Shown: positions 1-11,819 of the stretch, piece by piece
Layout of the letters: each line of letters opens with the position of its first letter
Numbering within the stretch: position 1 is the first letter of the stretch
NCBI GenBank assembly: GCA_029851415.1
Contig: CM056742.1
Span: 87,782,748-87,846,747 of the forward strand
Source of the DNA: Eretmocerus hayati
Lineage: Eukaryota; Arthropoda; Insecta; Hymenoptera; Aphelinidae
Direction: 5' to 3'
Length of the DNA: 64,000 bases
The notes under the pieces: model-generated
What the model saw: the letters and a program-made list of their open reading frames with translations, nothing else
Databases searched by the model: none
What the model was told of the DNA's origin: nothing
Program-made: the position numbers and the translations under genes

Positions 1-209
1 CCAAAAAAGTGAAACTCACTCTTTTCAGAGTTGCCATAGAGTGGGGGTTCATACGGAAAGGAAGGTTGAGAGAGTATTGAACCCTATACCTTGATCTTTC
101 CACATTCCAACCTGCCTCGGAAACTTGGGATAATGAGACAATGTGTTTGACATTTTATTCGACTTCCTTTCCCCAATTCTTCCGATCTCCGACATTTGCT
201 GGGCCGGGT

Positions 210-383
210 CAGTGAATGCTGACAATCACTAGTGAAAGCCCGAAATATGGTCTCAGCAACGATATCAGCTACGAATTCCGGGCTTTCACTAGTGAATGTC
301 AGCATTCACTGGCCTCGGCCAGTGAATCTTAGGATTCACTAGTGAATGCCTGGCAATCACGGATTTCGGGCTTTCACGGTAAC
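210..383. repeat. Palindrome-rich end of a TIR DNA element
   Basis: The stretch is built from short inverted repeats. AGTGAAAGCCCGAAAT-type sequence near 230 is the reverse complement of sequence near 270-290, and a 20-bp palindrome AGTGAATCTTAGGATTCACT lies at 321-340. The right edge ends CGGGCTTTCACGGTAAC, which parallels the right terminus of the 1-kb element at 18845-19864 (GGACATTTACTGTAAC). I infer a related element end or a short non-autonomous copy. The left limit is uncertain and may lie outside the window. No coding remnant was recognised in bases 1-209. Confidence 0.5.
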
Positions 384-1580
384 ATATGCACGCACATCAC
401 ATATATGAGTACCTCCGTTGAAACTTTGAAATAAAGTGAGTCAGCTTGTACGAACCCTTGAAACGCTTGAGGAAACAATTAGAAAAGTCATTTTCAATGT
501 ATTTCTTGTGTTCTTTTTGTTGCAATCGTTAGTTCTTTGATCCAGGGCGACCCAAGAAAACTACAATCGAAAAAAGGATCAAGATTTCAGGTCCGTGCCG
601 CGTGGTTTTCCATTATTTCGACCTTTGTGAGTGTGGTGCGCCGTACTAGAGTTCTTTCGGGATTCGGGCGGGCAAGTACATCAGATGTCATGGTATTAAT
701 CACCAAATCCCACTGCTATGAGAGCCCAAAGACCACTTTTTGTGTGTGCGCTGAAAACATACATTTTGTGGCGCAATTTACTTAAAACTTTACTCACTCA
801 GTTTTACTCGATAAAAGTGAATTTGTCTCGTTGCAGGCTTTTCCGCACCAATTTATTCTAAAAGTACAGCGTCAGGCGCAACTTTTCCATACCCCAAAGT
901 ATCGAAATAAATTTATTTTCCCACTTTGCAGAGTAGTTTTTCCACCAAAATCTAGTTTTGCTAAATTTTTATGTCAGGTCCGTGCGCAACGGTGCGACCC
1001 TCAAACGCATCACCCTAGAGGTCCTAGTCAAGTTTTTACAGAGTATTTGGTGGCCAAATGAACCTCCTTTAAACCCTAAGACTGTAAGTCAAACCAATAC
1101 AAAATTACTCATGTAAGTCAAACCGTTTGGCCATGAGATCAATTTTAGTCAATACAACCGCTTACCTATATAGATATATCCATATGCTGGCGTAGACCTA
1201 TGTCTATTCCTATCCTATATCTATACTGACTTATTCCACCAGAGACCGCTTATGCTCACCATATCTCGTCTTTGCAGCGTTGTACCATATACACACGTAT
1301 ACATACCTACACGTATACCTTTGTGCCTCGTATGCCACGCAAGCTGCGGGATCGCGATGATTGCGCGAGCGAGCGTGGGCGCGAATTCAGTATGTTTTAG
1401 GGCCCAGTAGCATATCATAACACCTTGTAATATTATTCCGCCATGCAATAGACTTGATGTCTCGCACTGGCTTTAACAGTACTCCAGAAACTTGGACATC
1501 GAGTAATCGCAAGGATAGATTCTGTACGGGTTATCGATAGTGCTTTATCTGCTCTTTCCTATCCGGATAAAGATATGAAT
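384..1580. other. Unassigned non-coding stretch
   Basis: Only short open frames are present, none with a recognisable domain. Composition is AT-rich with simple TATA-type runs around 1165-1230. I see no terminal repeats, RNA gene or transposon motif here. Confidence 0.4.
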
Positions 1581-2160
1581 TGTTCCCAACCATATAATTT
1601 TTTGTTAGGTGATGTCGGGGCGAGGTGTTCTTATGGAACCTCGGAGCCCATACTAGTGTGGATCGATCTTGTGGGAAGGAAAAGGGTTTTCAATTAACAC
1701 TCACTTAATATATAATGAAAATGAAGTATCACTATATTGTCGACAAAAGGTGTGGAACAGAAGGTAAAAAGATGGATCGCGGAGAATCGCGTGCGCGGCG
1801 CAGGATTGAAAATTGAGAGTAAAAGCTATTGAAAGAAAAAAAGGATTAATTGTCGCGAGCGGGCACCGGCGTGATCGCGAGACAGATTGGACGCGACGAC
1901 GCTCGAGCCGCACATGTTGCGTACTCGCAGACCAACGGCTAACTAACGTATGCCGAGCAATGAGCACAGCTCGGCAAGAAGGACTCCAGTCGTTGCACTG
2001 ATCGCCTGATTTAATTTCGGCCAAGAAGGTGAAAATATTAACTCACGCGAGAACAAGGAGAAGAAAGGCAACGACCGAGAACGTGAAGCCGAGCAGTCTC
2101 TATGAATACAGATCCATCAATATAGATATATAATCGCTCTCATACTCATACACACGAACA
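1581..2160 (-). repeat. Probable 3' LTR of the old BEL/Pao element (BEL2)
   Basis: Read on the minus strand this block starts TGTTCG at 2160 and ends GGGAACA at 1581, giving the TGTTC...GAACA ends also seen in the LTRs of the intact element (TGTTCGGG...GTGAACA). Just upstream in sense (2161-2195) is a purine-rich tract with a GCAAGCAAG hairpin. That tract matches the sequence directly before the 3' LTR of the intact copy (45720-45748). The internal sequence is diverged, so the LTR call rests on position, ends and polypurine tract. The partner 5' LTR is missing. Confidence 0.55.
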
Positions 2161-2919
2161 TACTGCCTCCTTTGCTTGCTCGAAGCAAGCAAGAGCAAAA
2201 GTATCAAAATGCATGAAAATCAAGAAAACGAGGAATTAAGACAAAGAGAGAACGATATGTCCGTACGTTTAGCGAGATCAAAAGAATATACTTTTCATAA
2301 GAAATTTTCAAAACGACATACTAAGATCTCAGAAGAAGGAGTAACAGTTGAATATAGTTCCTGATATCCAATGACTTAAGAAGAGATGAATGAATACCAA
2401 TTATCTGAACAATAACTTCTCAAAATTGAGACACATCAAATAACAAAACTTGAAAGGTAACGAAAATAGATCTCATATGGTACACTGGATAGTGCCATAA
2501 ATTCAAAATCAACAAACAAAATTCTAAGAAAAAACAAAAGAAAAAGCCCGGTGCATGTACAATTCCCTAAATTTTTGGAATCAACGCAATCGAATACAAT
2601 TCAATGTGACCTTGTCACTTTTCGCAATTAACATATATGTGAAACGGGTGGAGACATTAACAAAATACTCATACTCCTCAAAAACTCTAAGTTAAATCAA
2701 ATCATTATCGCGGAAAAGGACGAAACTGACCCTTCCGGCTTCACAGCGTTCCAGATTCAGCAAGCGTCACTATTATTTCCATGAAGAGCGTGACTCTACG
2801 AGGAAGTATGGTGGAAAGAACGATAGGGAAATCAAAGTCGACAAACGGACGTTATTTTTTCGCAGGTGTAAACCGAAACGAGGAAAGTGTGTAGTGAGAT
2901 GTCGGATAATTCGCGAGTA
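2161..2919 (-). other. 3' untranslated region of BEL2
   Basis: This non-coding stretch lies between the end of BEL2 pol and its LTR. Near 2830-2910 the minus strand parallels the sequence following the stop of the intact element (similar spacing of a CTCACTACAC...TTCCTCG segment). The rest is AT-rich, with no recognisable gene. Confidence 0.45.
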
Positions 2920-5900
2920 TTATGCAGAATCATCATCTGCCTGGTGTTGATCGCCTTCGACATCCTCTCGTTCATATGGCTCAGTCGGCAGTTTGACGAG
3001 CTTGCACAGAGCCCGAGTGCAGGTGGAAGTGGCGGTCTGGAGGTCGACCACCCGAACAAGCCCGTCTTTCCCAGGATGAAGTGCCGTGACCCGAGCCAGG
3101 GGCCATTTTGTTGGTGGAGTTGACTCGTCCTTGATCAAAACAACGTCGTCTACCCTCAACTGCTCATTGATGTTGATCCATTTGCTTCGTTTTTGATAGT
3201 GATGTATGACTTCCTTCCTCCACTTTTCCCAGAAATCATTCCTTATTCGTTTGATTTGAAGCCATCTACAAGGAGGTCAAATAGTTACATTTCTGTCATC
3301 AAAAGATTCTGGGACGGCTGACATAGATCGACCGATAAGCAAATGCCCAGGAGTGAGCGCGACTAAGTCAGCGCCCTCCGAACTGATAGGACAGATGGGT
3401 CTTGAATTTAAGCAAGCTTCTATTTGAGCAGTGAGGGTTGAAAATTCTTCAAACGTCCAAATCGAGTCTCCTGCAACACGCTTGAGGTGATATTTGAAGC
3501 TTTTCACGGCAGCTCCCCAAAGACTGCCGAAGTGAGGCGCGCGTGGCCGAGAAAAATGCCAAGTCACTTTTTCGTCGGCGAGTAAAGCAGCGACTTCAGT
3601 TGGAAACGAAAATGCTTGTCGAAAAAGTTGTTTCAATTCTCTACTGGCACCGGTGGAATTGCCAGCATTATTACAATACACGTCAGTACATCTATCTCTT
3701 CGTGACACAAAGCATCAAAACAATGCTCAAAATACTGAAATAGTAAGATCCGAAACCACTTCTATATGAATTGCCCTGAAGATCATACAAATGAATATGG
3801 CGAAATATCCTTTTATTGACTTTGCACCCCGGGCGAGAGAGAACAAGACCGAAACTGGTCCGGCAAAATCTATTCCCACAGCTTCGAATGGCATTTTAGG
3901 TGTTAGTCTAACAGCTGGCAGAGGAGCCATTTGCTGTTCCAAAGGTCTAGCAGCGAAACGAGCACAGCGCCCACAATTTTTGAAAACTTTTTGAACAATG
4001 TGCTTCACTCTTAGAATCCAAGCCCACCGAAAGAGTTGACTCAGCATGAGTTGCACTCCTCCGTGCAAACAAGATCTATGAAGTTCCTCAACAAGTCTCC
4101 GAACGAAAATGGATTTAGTTGGCAAGATAATCGGATGTTTCTCATTGAAAGACAAATCAGCATTTTGTTGTCGACGCCCCACTTTAAGCAGACCTTGCGG
4201 GAAGAAAAACGGAAGTAACCGACGTAAGTAATTGGTTGCAGGCAATTTTCCTTTATCCATCATCATTTCAATTTTTTTTGCAAAGAAGTGGCTCTGAATG
4301 GCCCTGAATATCCCGTATTCTGTGGCAAGAAGCTCAGAGCGCAAAAGAAAACCGTCTACACGTTTCCCTTCCTCTAATTTGGCATTGAATTTCCATCGAT
4401 ATATGAAGGCAACAATTCGAGTAATTTTTCGAAATTATGAGAACTTTTCAAGATATTCAAGAGCTGACGAGTTCTCCGGGACCTCGAATACAGCATAAGC
4501 GCGGACCCCCAAGTTCTTATCCGTCTTGATGTTGAGCTGAGACGGCCACTGAGACGCGTCTGATGTGATCCAATGAGGCCCGTGCCACCACAGACTCGAA
4601 TCTTCCAAGTCTTCAACCGTCTCCCCCCGGGTTGCGAGGTCCGCCGGATTTTCATGAGTCGGTACATATGACCAGTATGCGGAATGAAGAGACCTTTGAA
4701 TTTCGCTGACTCCATTCGCTACAAAGGTTACCCAATGCGTAGGCTCACCCGCCAGCCAGCCGAGAGTGTTTTGGAATCAGACCAGCAAAAAATCTGCATT
4801 GTTCGATTTTGGATCTGAAAATGCACATGATCAATCAACTGTACGAGTAAAAGGGCTGCACAGAGCTCCAAACGAGGTACAGATAAGGACTTAGTAGGAG
4901 CAACACGATTTTTTGACATGAGCAAGACTGACGAGTGTCCTGGGATGACTAAATGAATGACAGCTGCATATGCATGAGTTGACGCGTCGGCAAACCCGTG
5001 CAACGTCCATGCAGTGCTCGAACAAGTCTTCATCCATCGAGGTATTCTAATCGAGTTCAAAGTAGGGATTTGATTTCAAAGTTCAAGCTGTTCTTCAAGT
5101 GAATTGTTTTCGAGCGGGGTATCCCGATCGAATCTAGCTGACCAGAATCTTCGGAGGAGGATTTTACATTGTACCAAAAACGGAGCAAGCCAGCCAAGTG
5201 GATCGAATAATTTTCAAACTTCTGAGAGAACGATGCGCTTTGTGAAAATTGTTGGCTGTACCGGCATGTCTACCTTGAAAAAGAATTCATCTGGATCTGT
5301 GCCTCACTTCAGGCCCAAAGTTGACAAAACGTTCTCAATATTTACAGAAATTTCGGAGTCAGCTTCCGTATTCAGTCCTTGTAGAAGTTTGACATCATTT
5401 GCAGCCCATTTTCCAAGTGGTATGAGGGCTTTTTGTAACAGACCGATCAGTTGATTACGAGCTTCAAGGGTATCCTGTAAATTATCCCCCCTCTCAAGAG
5501 ATCGTCGACGTAGCTAAGTAATTTAATGATCATTGCACCAAGTGTAAATTCGTCTCCGTATTTGTCAGCGAGGTAGACCAAAACTCTGAGCGCGAGAAAT
5601 GGTGCACAAGCGGTTCCATACGTTATCGTATTCAAAATGAAATCTAGGATTTTTGGAGATCGATCATCTTTCCACACGATGCGCTGCCAATTGCGATCAG
5701 CAGGGTGAATTAGCACTTGCCTGAACATTCTTACTATGTCCGTGGTGAACACAAACTTGAAAAACCTACATAAAATGATAATGTGAGCGATATCCTTCTG
5801 TAACTTTGGGCCAGGGAGCAGAAAATCATTGATACAATAGGCTTTACCTCCATGTTGCGACGCGTTGAAAACCACTCTGATTTTGTTGGTCTCACGACGA

Positions 5901-7405
5901 AAAACTGGATGATGTGGAAGGGAGACTACTAGGCGAGCTGATGTTGATTCTTCCGCAAGCTGCATGTGCCCAAGCTCATCATATTCCTTCATGAAGCCCG
6001 TTGATGCAGCGTCAAAGTTGTCATCACGCCGACTTCGTCGTTCTGAACGTAGCAAACAAGCGATGGCGATGTCCCTCGAATCAGAAAAATGTGGAATTTC
6101 AGTATCTCGCTCGAACGGAAGCCAAACGATAATCCGTCCTTCCGGCGCGGATGACACCGTAGACATGAAATGATTTTCACAAAATTCACCATCTTGGGAT
6201 TTAGGTGCTGAAGCGTGAGGAAGTTCCTCGATTTCCCAGAATTTTTGCAAATTTTCAGACAAAGACTGGTCAGAAAGGGCAACATGAAAAGCACAAGAAG
6301 AACTAGAGCTTGCATAATTTGAATGAGAGTTTCCAGTGATAATCCAGTCAAAACCCGAGTTCTGCGCCACAGGGTCATCAGTTTTGCCTTTTCGCAAGCC
6401 TGGTAACATGATCGCCGCATAAATATCGGCAGCCAAGACAAAATCAATTTTATCAGGTGACGCAAAACAAGGATCAGCGAGTTGGAGATTTTCCAAATGA
6501 GCGCAAGAACTCACGTCGACTTTACTAGCTGGCAAGACTCAAGTTAGTTCAGAAAATACTAGAGCTGAGAGATCAAGCTTGAAATCCGAACGAATAGGTA
6601 AGCGTATTCCCAAAAATGCTTCTGATTTCACAATAAGCCCAGATTCACCTCCAAGGAAAGTTATATCTTGTGATATTTTTGATAACGGCAACGAGAGCGC
6701 TTGCGCCACTCGTTCTGATGAGGAAGATTTCTCAGCCCCAGGATCAACGAGAGCCCTAACTTTTAGTGATTCGCCCGATTTTGAATGCAAGATGATTCTA
6801 GCTGTAGCAACTAAACAAGTTCTCCCGATCACTGCAGAATGCGCAGCCTTCTGTGGAGATGTGGAGGGTTTTCCGCTTTTTCTTGTTCATCCACTGGTTT
6901 TTTCGAGTACGCACCATTGTGCAATTTTGTGTGGTGAGACCCTTTGCAGATTGAGCAGCGATATCTAGATTTACAATCTTTGAGGTAGTGACCTGGACGT
7001 AGGCAATTCATGCACAAACGTTTCTGTTTAGCGAGTTCATATCACTCAAGGCTGCAAAGGACTCGCAAACATGAATCTGATGGTTTTTTTTACAACAATA
7101 ACAAAAATCAACTTGTTTTCCCGAGGGTACCGTAGATGATGAGGTCGCTTTGCTGCTCGTTTGCACATTCGCAACATTCACAGCTAACGAGTTTTGTGAC
7201 GAGCAACGAGGTTCCGACGAGCTTTGATTCTGATACGAGTCAAGTGTGGCGTGAAGAGACGCCGATTCAAGTGCACGAATGCGATTTCCGAGGAATTCTG
7301 ATAGATCAGCGTACGTAGAAAATCCTTCGATATTCATTCGATTAGTTTCCCGAGCTTCGCGTGTGCTGGGATCAAGTTTACTGACGATGCAGTACACTAT
7401 GAGGG
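2920..7405 (-). pseudogene. BEL2 gag-pol remnant
   Basis: Fragments in successive frames follow the domain order of a BEL/Pao polyprotein. They are: gag C-terminus (about 7405-7100); a CCHC zinc knuckle and a second Cys/His cluster (about 7017-6900); an aspartic protease with the DPG signature (about 6740); reverse transcriptase with YVDD (about 5500); RNase H with HGFADAS and SDSK (5000-4760); an integrase His/Cys zinc domain (about 4080-3950); an integrase core split by frameshifts (about 3900-3480); and a C-terminal DUF5641-like segment (about 3160-2930). Alignment by eye with the intact 1782-residue protein is continuous. Multiple frameshifts and stops make it non-functional. In the second integrase acidic motif the expected DNA is changed to NNAGN. 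Confidence 0.85.
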
Positions 7406-7629
7406 AATTTATTCCGTCACATCTAGGCATAGCCTGGTTCAATATTCTGTGGGTTCTTATTCTGTACTTATGTATAGGGGAAAGGTCAAATGACCAAAAC
7501 ATGAGGTTAATTTAAGTACCGAGGTTTCAATAAACTAATGAAATGAGAATGAATATGTACAAAGTTATTTACAAATGGTCGAATGACCTTGAGGAAGAAA
7601 TCATATTTACTGTAGGCCACCGAGAGAGA
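7406..7629. repeat. Dispersed repeat R (copy 1)
   Basis: This segment recurs at 48712-48972 with high identity. Shared landmarks are GGAATTTATTCCGTCA, TATGTATAGGGGAAAGGTC and ATTTACTGTAGGCCAC. Copy 1 lacks about 40 bases present in copy 2. In both places it is followed by a short GA-rich run and the 3' end of a minus-strand CR1-like LINE. It encodes nothing recognisable. It may be part of an older element or of a segmental duplication. Confidence 0.7.
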
Positions 7630-10138
7630 GATAGATAGATATCCTTTATTCGTCATACGACAAAATACACCTACATATTTTCATATGTGTCACATATATG
7701 TATATATAAAATTAATAAATATTCCGATAAAATCATATTAAGAAATAATTTGGTCAAGGATAGATATATCACAAATTGTGACTAGTCATACACTTTACGA
7801 TTTCACTTGAAAGAAAATGAGATAAAGGGCATGGGTTCACGGAAATATCACAGTTTTTCTTCAGTCTGGTGACAGAAGGTCACTTACAATTAAAAAGAGA
7901 TAGAAAGCAAAGGAACAAAGCCCTAGCCCATCAAAGATTAAAGTAATGCTGCTTCTCCGGATCAATCCTCTGAGGAGACTTTGTTAATAGGAAATCTTTC
8001 AAGGACTCTTTGAACAAGGGTGTTTTCCCCAGCTGCCGAAAGCCCGGAGGGAGAAAGTTCCAAAAATGAGCACATTGAACCTGGAAAGATCTCCTTCCAT
8101 ATTCAAGTCTCATATTGGGAACTTTGAGTACCCGCTCTTCTGCATTACCACGTGCGGGGCGTTCAGATTGGTACCTGGTGAACATCGCAGCTAGGTAGCC
8201 AGGCTCTCCTAAATGCATGATCTTATGCATTAACAGAGCTGCGAAGTACATTCTCCGCGAATCAGTACGCAACCAACCTAAACGCTCCCTAAACGGGGTG
8301 ATGTGCTCGTCTCTCCTAAGATCAAAAATGTACCTCACACATGAATTGCTCAGTCGTTGTATCCGTTGCCGCTGTTCGTCCGTGGCGTCGAGGTACACGA
8401 CTGTGCAATAGTCTAAATGCGGTTGAACTAATGACTCGACTAGGCGAATTCGGAGAGGTCTGGTGATACACGCCCTAAAAAACCGCAATCCGTAAAGGGC
8501 TCTGTTCACTTTCTTAGTTACTTGGTCGATGTGCGGCTTCCACGTCAGTTCACTATCAAGTGTAACACCAAGACTCACGACTGTATCGCTGAACGGAATG
8601 AATTTTCCTTCCTGTATCTCAACCCCTGGCAAGTCCATTCTTTTCAGATCTTTGATGTTCCTCTCAGAGCTGAAGAGGATTGCCTTGGTCTTGCCAGCGT
8701 TGAGACGCAGGCCGGAATTTCTGGCCCATTCAGCAATTAGTCGTCCTACTTCTCCCAGCCGAGTGATGCCTTCCTTGATCTTAGTTTTCTCGACTTGGAG
8801 ATAAATTTGAAGATCATCCGCATAGAATAGATGATATACCGACTTTCCGTCTAGCAAACCAGGTAAGTCATTAACATATAAGCTGAAGAGTAAAGGCCCG
8901 AGAACGGATCCCTGTGGAACACCCAGATTGGTTTCAAGCCAATCAGAACTACCAGATTTTGAAGTGACTATTTGGGTGCGGCCTTGTAAGTATGATTTTA
9001 TCCACAGGAGTGCCGATCTTGAAAATCCAAGGTTTCGGAGCTTCCTCAACAGCTTTGACGGTGTTATTGTGTCGAAAGCTTTGCTAAAGTCGAATAGTAG
9101 GAGTAAGGTGATCTTCTTCCTATCAATGCCTACTCTGATGTCATCCGTCAACTTTAGTAAAGCTGTCTGGGTGCTATGGTATTGCCTGAAACCAGTCTGG
9201 AAGCGATCAAGAAGTTTCTCTACTTTTAAATACTCCGTGATTTGGTCATGTGCAATTTTTTCCAGAACCTTGGAAAGGAAGCACAGCAGCGCTATGGGAC
9301 GAAAGTCCGAGACCGCTGATGGAGCTGCAGTCTTCTTCAATGCAATCAGCTGCGCTTGCTTCCAAGCCTCGGGAAAAACGCTATGAGCGAAAGAGGAATT
9401 GAATATATGTACAATAAGATCACCAATTGCCGGAAGAGCCTTCGCGATCACACTCTGAGGGATCCCATCCACCCCGCGGGCCTGCGAGGAGAAATGTTTA
9501 ATAGCAAGGACTACATCATTGAAATTTGTGGGCTTAAATTTAAACCCCTCCTCCGGTGCAGAGTTAATATCGTCCATTGCTTCATTGATATTTTCGTGAG
9601 GGGAAACAGAGACCCCCGCAAAGTGAGCGTTCAACTCATCCGGTGTGAAACCGTGAAGTTCTTCCTCTTTGCTCTTGGGCAAGAGGCCGAGATTGCGCAT
9701 CTCCTTCCAAATATTCTTGTTCTGATCAAGAGCGTCTGAAAGATGGTTTTGAAGGAAGGAATTACGCTCTTGCTCAATGCGCAGATCGACCTCTTCGCTA
9801 AGCCGAAAGTACTCATTTTGAAGCTCAGGACACTTGCACTGGTTGCGTTGCATACGCTCCCAACGCCTGCGCGTCGCGTCTCGCTTCTTCATGAGCACCC
9901 TCAGCTCAGGACCAATCCAAGGAGCATCATTTTTACGCGGATTTATAGTTTTTTCCGGCGCTAATTCATCTAAAACGATCATTAAATTTACATTCAAGCA
10001 TTGAATTGCGTCTTCCAAACTGGTTTCGGCATTTTCAAGAGCTGTCCAGTCACAGCGGAGCAGACGGTCATTCAATATCTCCGGGGTGATGTTACGAAAA
10101 TCCCTATATTTGAAGGATTTTTTTGGCGGAGTAGGGAT
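7630..10138 (-). mobile_element. CR1-like LINE copy C1, 5'-truncated
   Basis: A minus-strand LINE fragment carrying the 3' two-thirds of ORF2 plus a ~290-bp 3' UTR. It ends on its own strand with GACGAATAAAGG, an (ATCT)n tail and (TC)n. The 5' truncation point (10138) lies just inside the end of the endonuclease region and joins directly to a (TC)n microsatellite. That microsatellite is also the 3' end of the next copy upstream (C2). Reverse transcriptase and 3' UTR sequences match copies C2-C8. Confidence 0.85.
7931..10138 (-). pseudogene. C1 ORF2 fragment: reverse transcriptase
   Basis: An open frame of over 700 LINE-derived codons, uninterrupted from the truncation point to the TGA at 7931-7933. 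It starts in the endonuclease-RT linker (PTPPKKSFKYRDFRN) and contains an RT palm with SDFRPIALLCF, DFSKAFDT, GVPQGSVLGP and the catalytic YADD (codons near 8813-8827). It finishes with the CR1-type C-terminal region ending HYFNL. The frame stays open further 5' (to 10279) only because (TC)n reads as Leu-Ser repeats and then runs into the 3' tail of C2; I exclude that part. The RT looks intact, but the copy lacks ORF1, the endonuclease and a 5' UTR, so it is a dead-on-arrival copy. Confidence 0.85.
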
Positions 10139-10147
10139 AGAGAGAGA

Positions 10148-10205
<58 letters not shown>
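10139..10205. repeat. (TC)n/(GA)n microsatellite at the C2-C1 junction
   Basis: About 65 bp of nearly pure GA on the plus strand, (TC)n in LINE sense, with one GGG interruption. The 3' tail of C2 (ATTC repeats) enters it on the right and the truncated 5' end of C1 leaves it on the left. Confidence 0.95.
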
Positions 10206-10210
<5 letters not shown>

Positions 10211-10625
10211 TGAATGATAACCTTTATTCGCCCAAAGGCAAAAATACGAAAATACAGTAGCATATGAGACATATGTCACTTATACATAATAAATACATTA
10301 AATTTGTAAAAATTTGTCGTTTTGGTTAAGGCTATTCGAATTATCACAGAAAGTGACTAGTCATCTCGAGGCATCGTAAGATGCTAAGAGTCATGAAAAG
10401 AAAAAGAAGAGAAAGTCACGTTTTCATATATATATATATATACATATATCAGTCTTGACAAAAAAGGTTGAGGAAAAGAAGACATTTTTCCGTTTGGGAA
10501 GACATATAAAAAAGACATGAGCCCACAGTCATATCACAGGAATCTCAGTTTGGAAGCGAAAAAGCCACGCATAACTCAGCTGAAGTAGAAGACATCAATT
10601 GAAACGGGCTCATGCCTATCACAGT

Positions 10626-11812
10626 TTACAAATTAAAATAGTGTTTTTTCTCCACATCAATCCTCTGGGAGGATAGTGTTAACAGGAAATCTTTTAAGGA
10701 CTCTTTAAATAATGATATCTTCCCAAGCTGCCGAAAGCCCGGAGGGAGAAAGTTCCACAAATGAGCACATTGGACCTGGAAAGATCTTCTTCCATATTCA
10801 AGTCTCACGTTGGGAACTTTGAGTACCCGCTCTTCTAGATCACCCCGTGCGGGGCGTTCGGATTGGTACCTGGTAAACATCGCAGCTAGGTAGCCAGGTT
10901 CTCCTAAGTGCATGATCTTATGCATCAAGAGAGCTGCGAAGTACATTCTCCGCGAATCAGTACGTAACCAACCCAAGCGCTCCCTAAACGGGGCGATGTG
11001 CTCGTCTCTCCTAAGATGAAAAATATATCTCACACATGAATTGCTTAGTCTCTGTACCCGTTGCCGCTGTTCGTCCGTGGCGTCGAGGTACACGACCGCG
11101 TAATAATCCAGGTGCGGTTGAACCAATGACTTGACTAGGCGAATTCGGAGAGGTCTGGTGATACATGCCCTAAAAAACCGCAGACCGTATAGGGCTCTGT
11201 TGACTTTCTTAGTTAGTTGGTCAATGTGCGGTTTCCATGTCAATTCACTGTCAAGTGTAACACCGAGACTCACGACCGTATCACTGAACGGGATGAACTT
11301 TCCTTCCTGTATCTCAACCCCTGGCAAGTCCATTCTCTTCAGATCTTTGATATTTCTCTCCGAACTGAAGTAGATTGCCTTGGTCTTGCCAGCGTTGAGA
11401 CACAGGCCGGAACTTCTGGCCCACTCGGCGACTAGTCGTCCTATTTCGCCCAGCCGAGCAATACCTTCCCTGACCTTATTTTTCTCGATTTGGAGATAAA
11501 TTTGGAGATCATCCGCATAAAATAGATGATGTACCGACTTTCCGTCTAGCAAGCCAGCCAGGTCATTCACATACAAGCTGAAGACGAGAGGCCCAAGGAC
11601 GGACCCCTGTGAAACACCCAGATTGGTTTCGAGCCAATCAGATTTGCCTACTCTAGAAGTGATTTGTTGGGTGCGACCCTGTAGATATGATTTTATCCAC
11701 AGGAGCGCCGATCTTGAGAAGCCAAGATGTCGTAGCTTCCTCAACAGCTTGGATGGTGAGATGGTGCCAAAAGCTTTGCTAAAATCGAATAGTAAGAGCA
11801 GAGTGATCTTCT
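10626..11812 (-). pseudogene. C2 ORF2, 3' part: reverse transcriptase
   Basis: The C-terminal half of the C2 reverse transcriptase, downstream of the Penelope-like insertion. It begins with the remainder of the DFSKAFGT region and keeps GVSQGSVLGP (usual GVPQG), YADD, TWKPHID, the LDATDEQRQR segment and the terminal HYFNL. The frame is open from the insertion site to its stop. It continues the fragment at 14776-16489; the duplicated CAGAGTGATCTTCT marks the join. Confidence 0.85.
11799..11812. repeat. Target-site duplication of the Penelope-like element, left copy
   Basis: CAGAGTGATCTTCT occurs here and at 14776-14789, exactly flanking the insertion. In uninterrupted LINE copies the sequence is present once. 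Confidence 0.85.
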
Positions 11813-11819
11813 ATACAAG

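Larger units (their letters stand above)
1581..7405 (-). mobile_element. Degenerate BEL/Pao LTR retrotransposon (BEL2)
   Basis: An old relative of the intact BEL/Pao element at 37928-46256, in reverse orientation. It holds a 3' LTR (1581-2160), an untranslated stretch (2161 to about 2919) whose sequence next to the stop resembles the intact copy, and a broken gag-pol (2920-7405). The N-terminal half of gag, the 5' untranslated region and the 5' LTR are absent. The break at about 7405 abuts the dispersed repeat at 7406-7629. The many frameshifts and stops imply long inactivity compared with the intact copy. Confidence 0.8.

Noticed and set aside
5447..6173. Plus-strand frames opposite the BEL2 pol remnant
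   Set aside because: The minus-strand reading aligns with BEL/Pao protease-RT; the plus-strand frames have no similarity to anything and are shadows.
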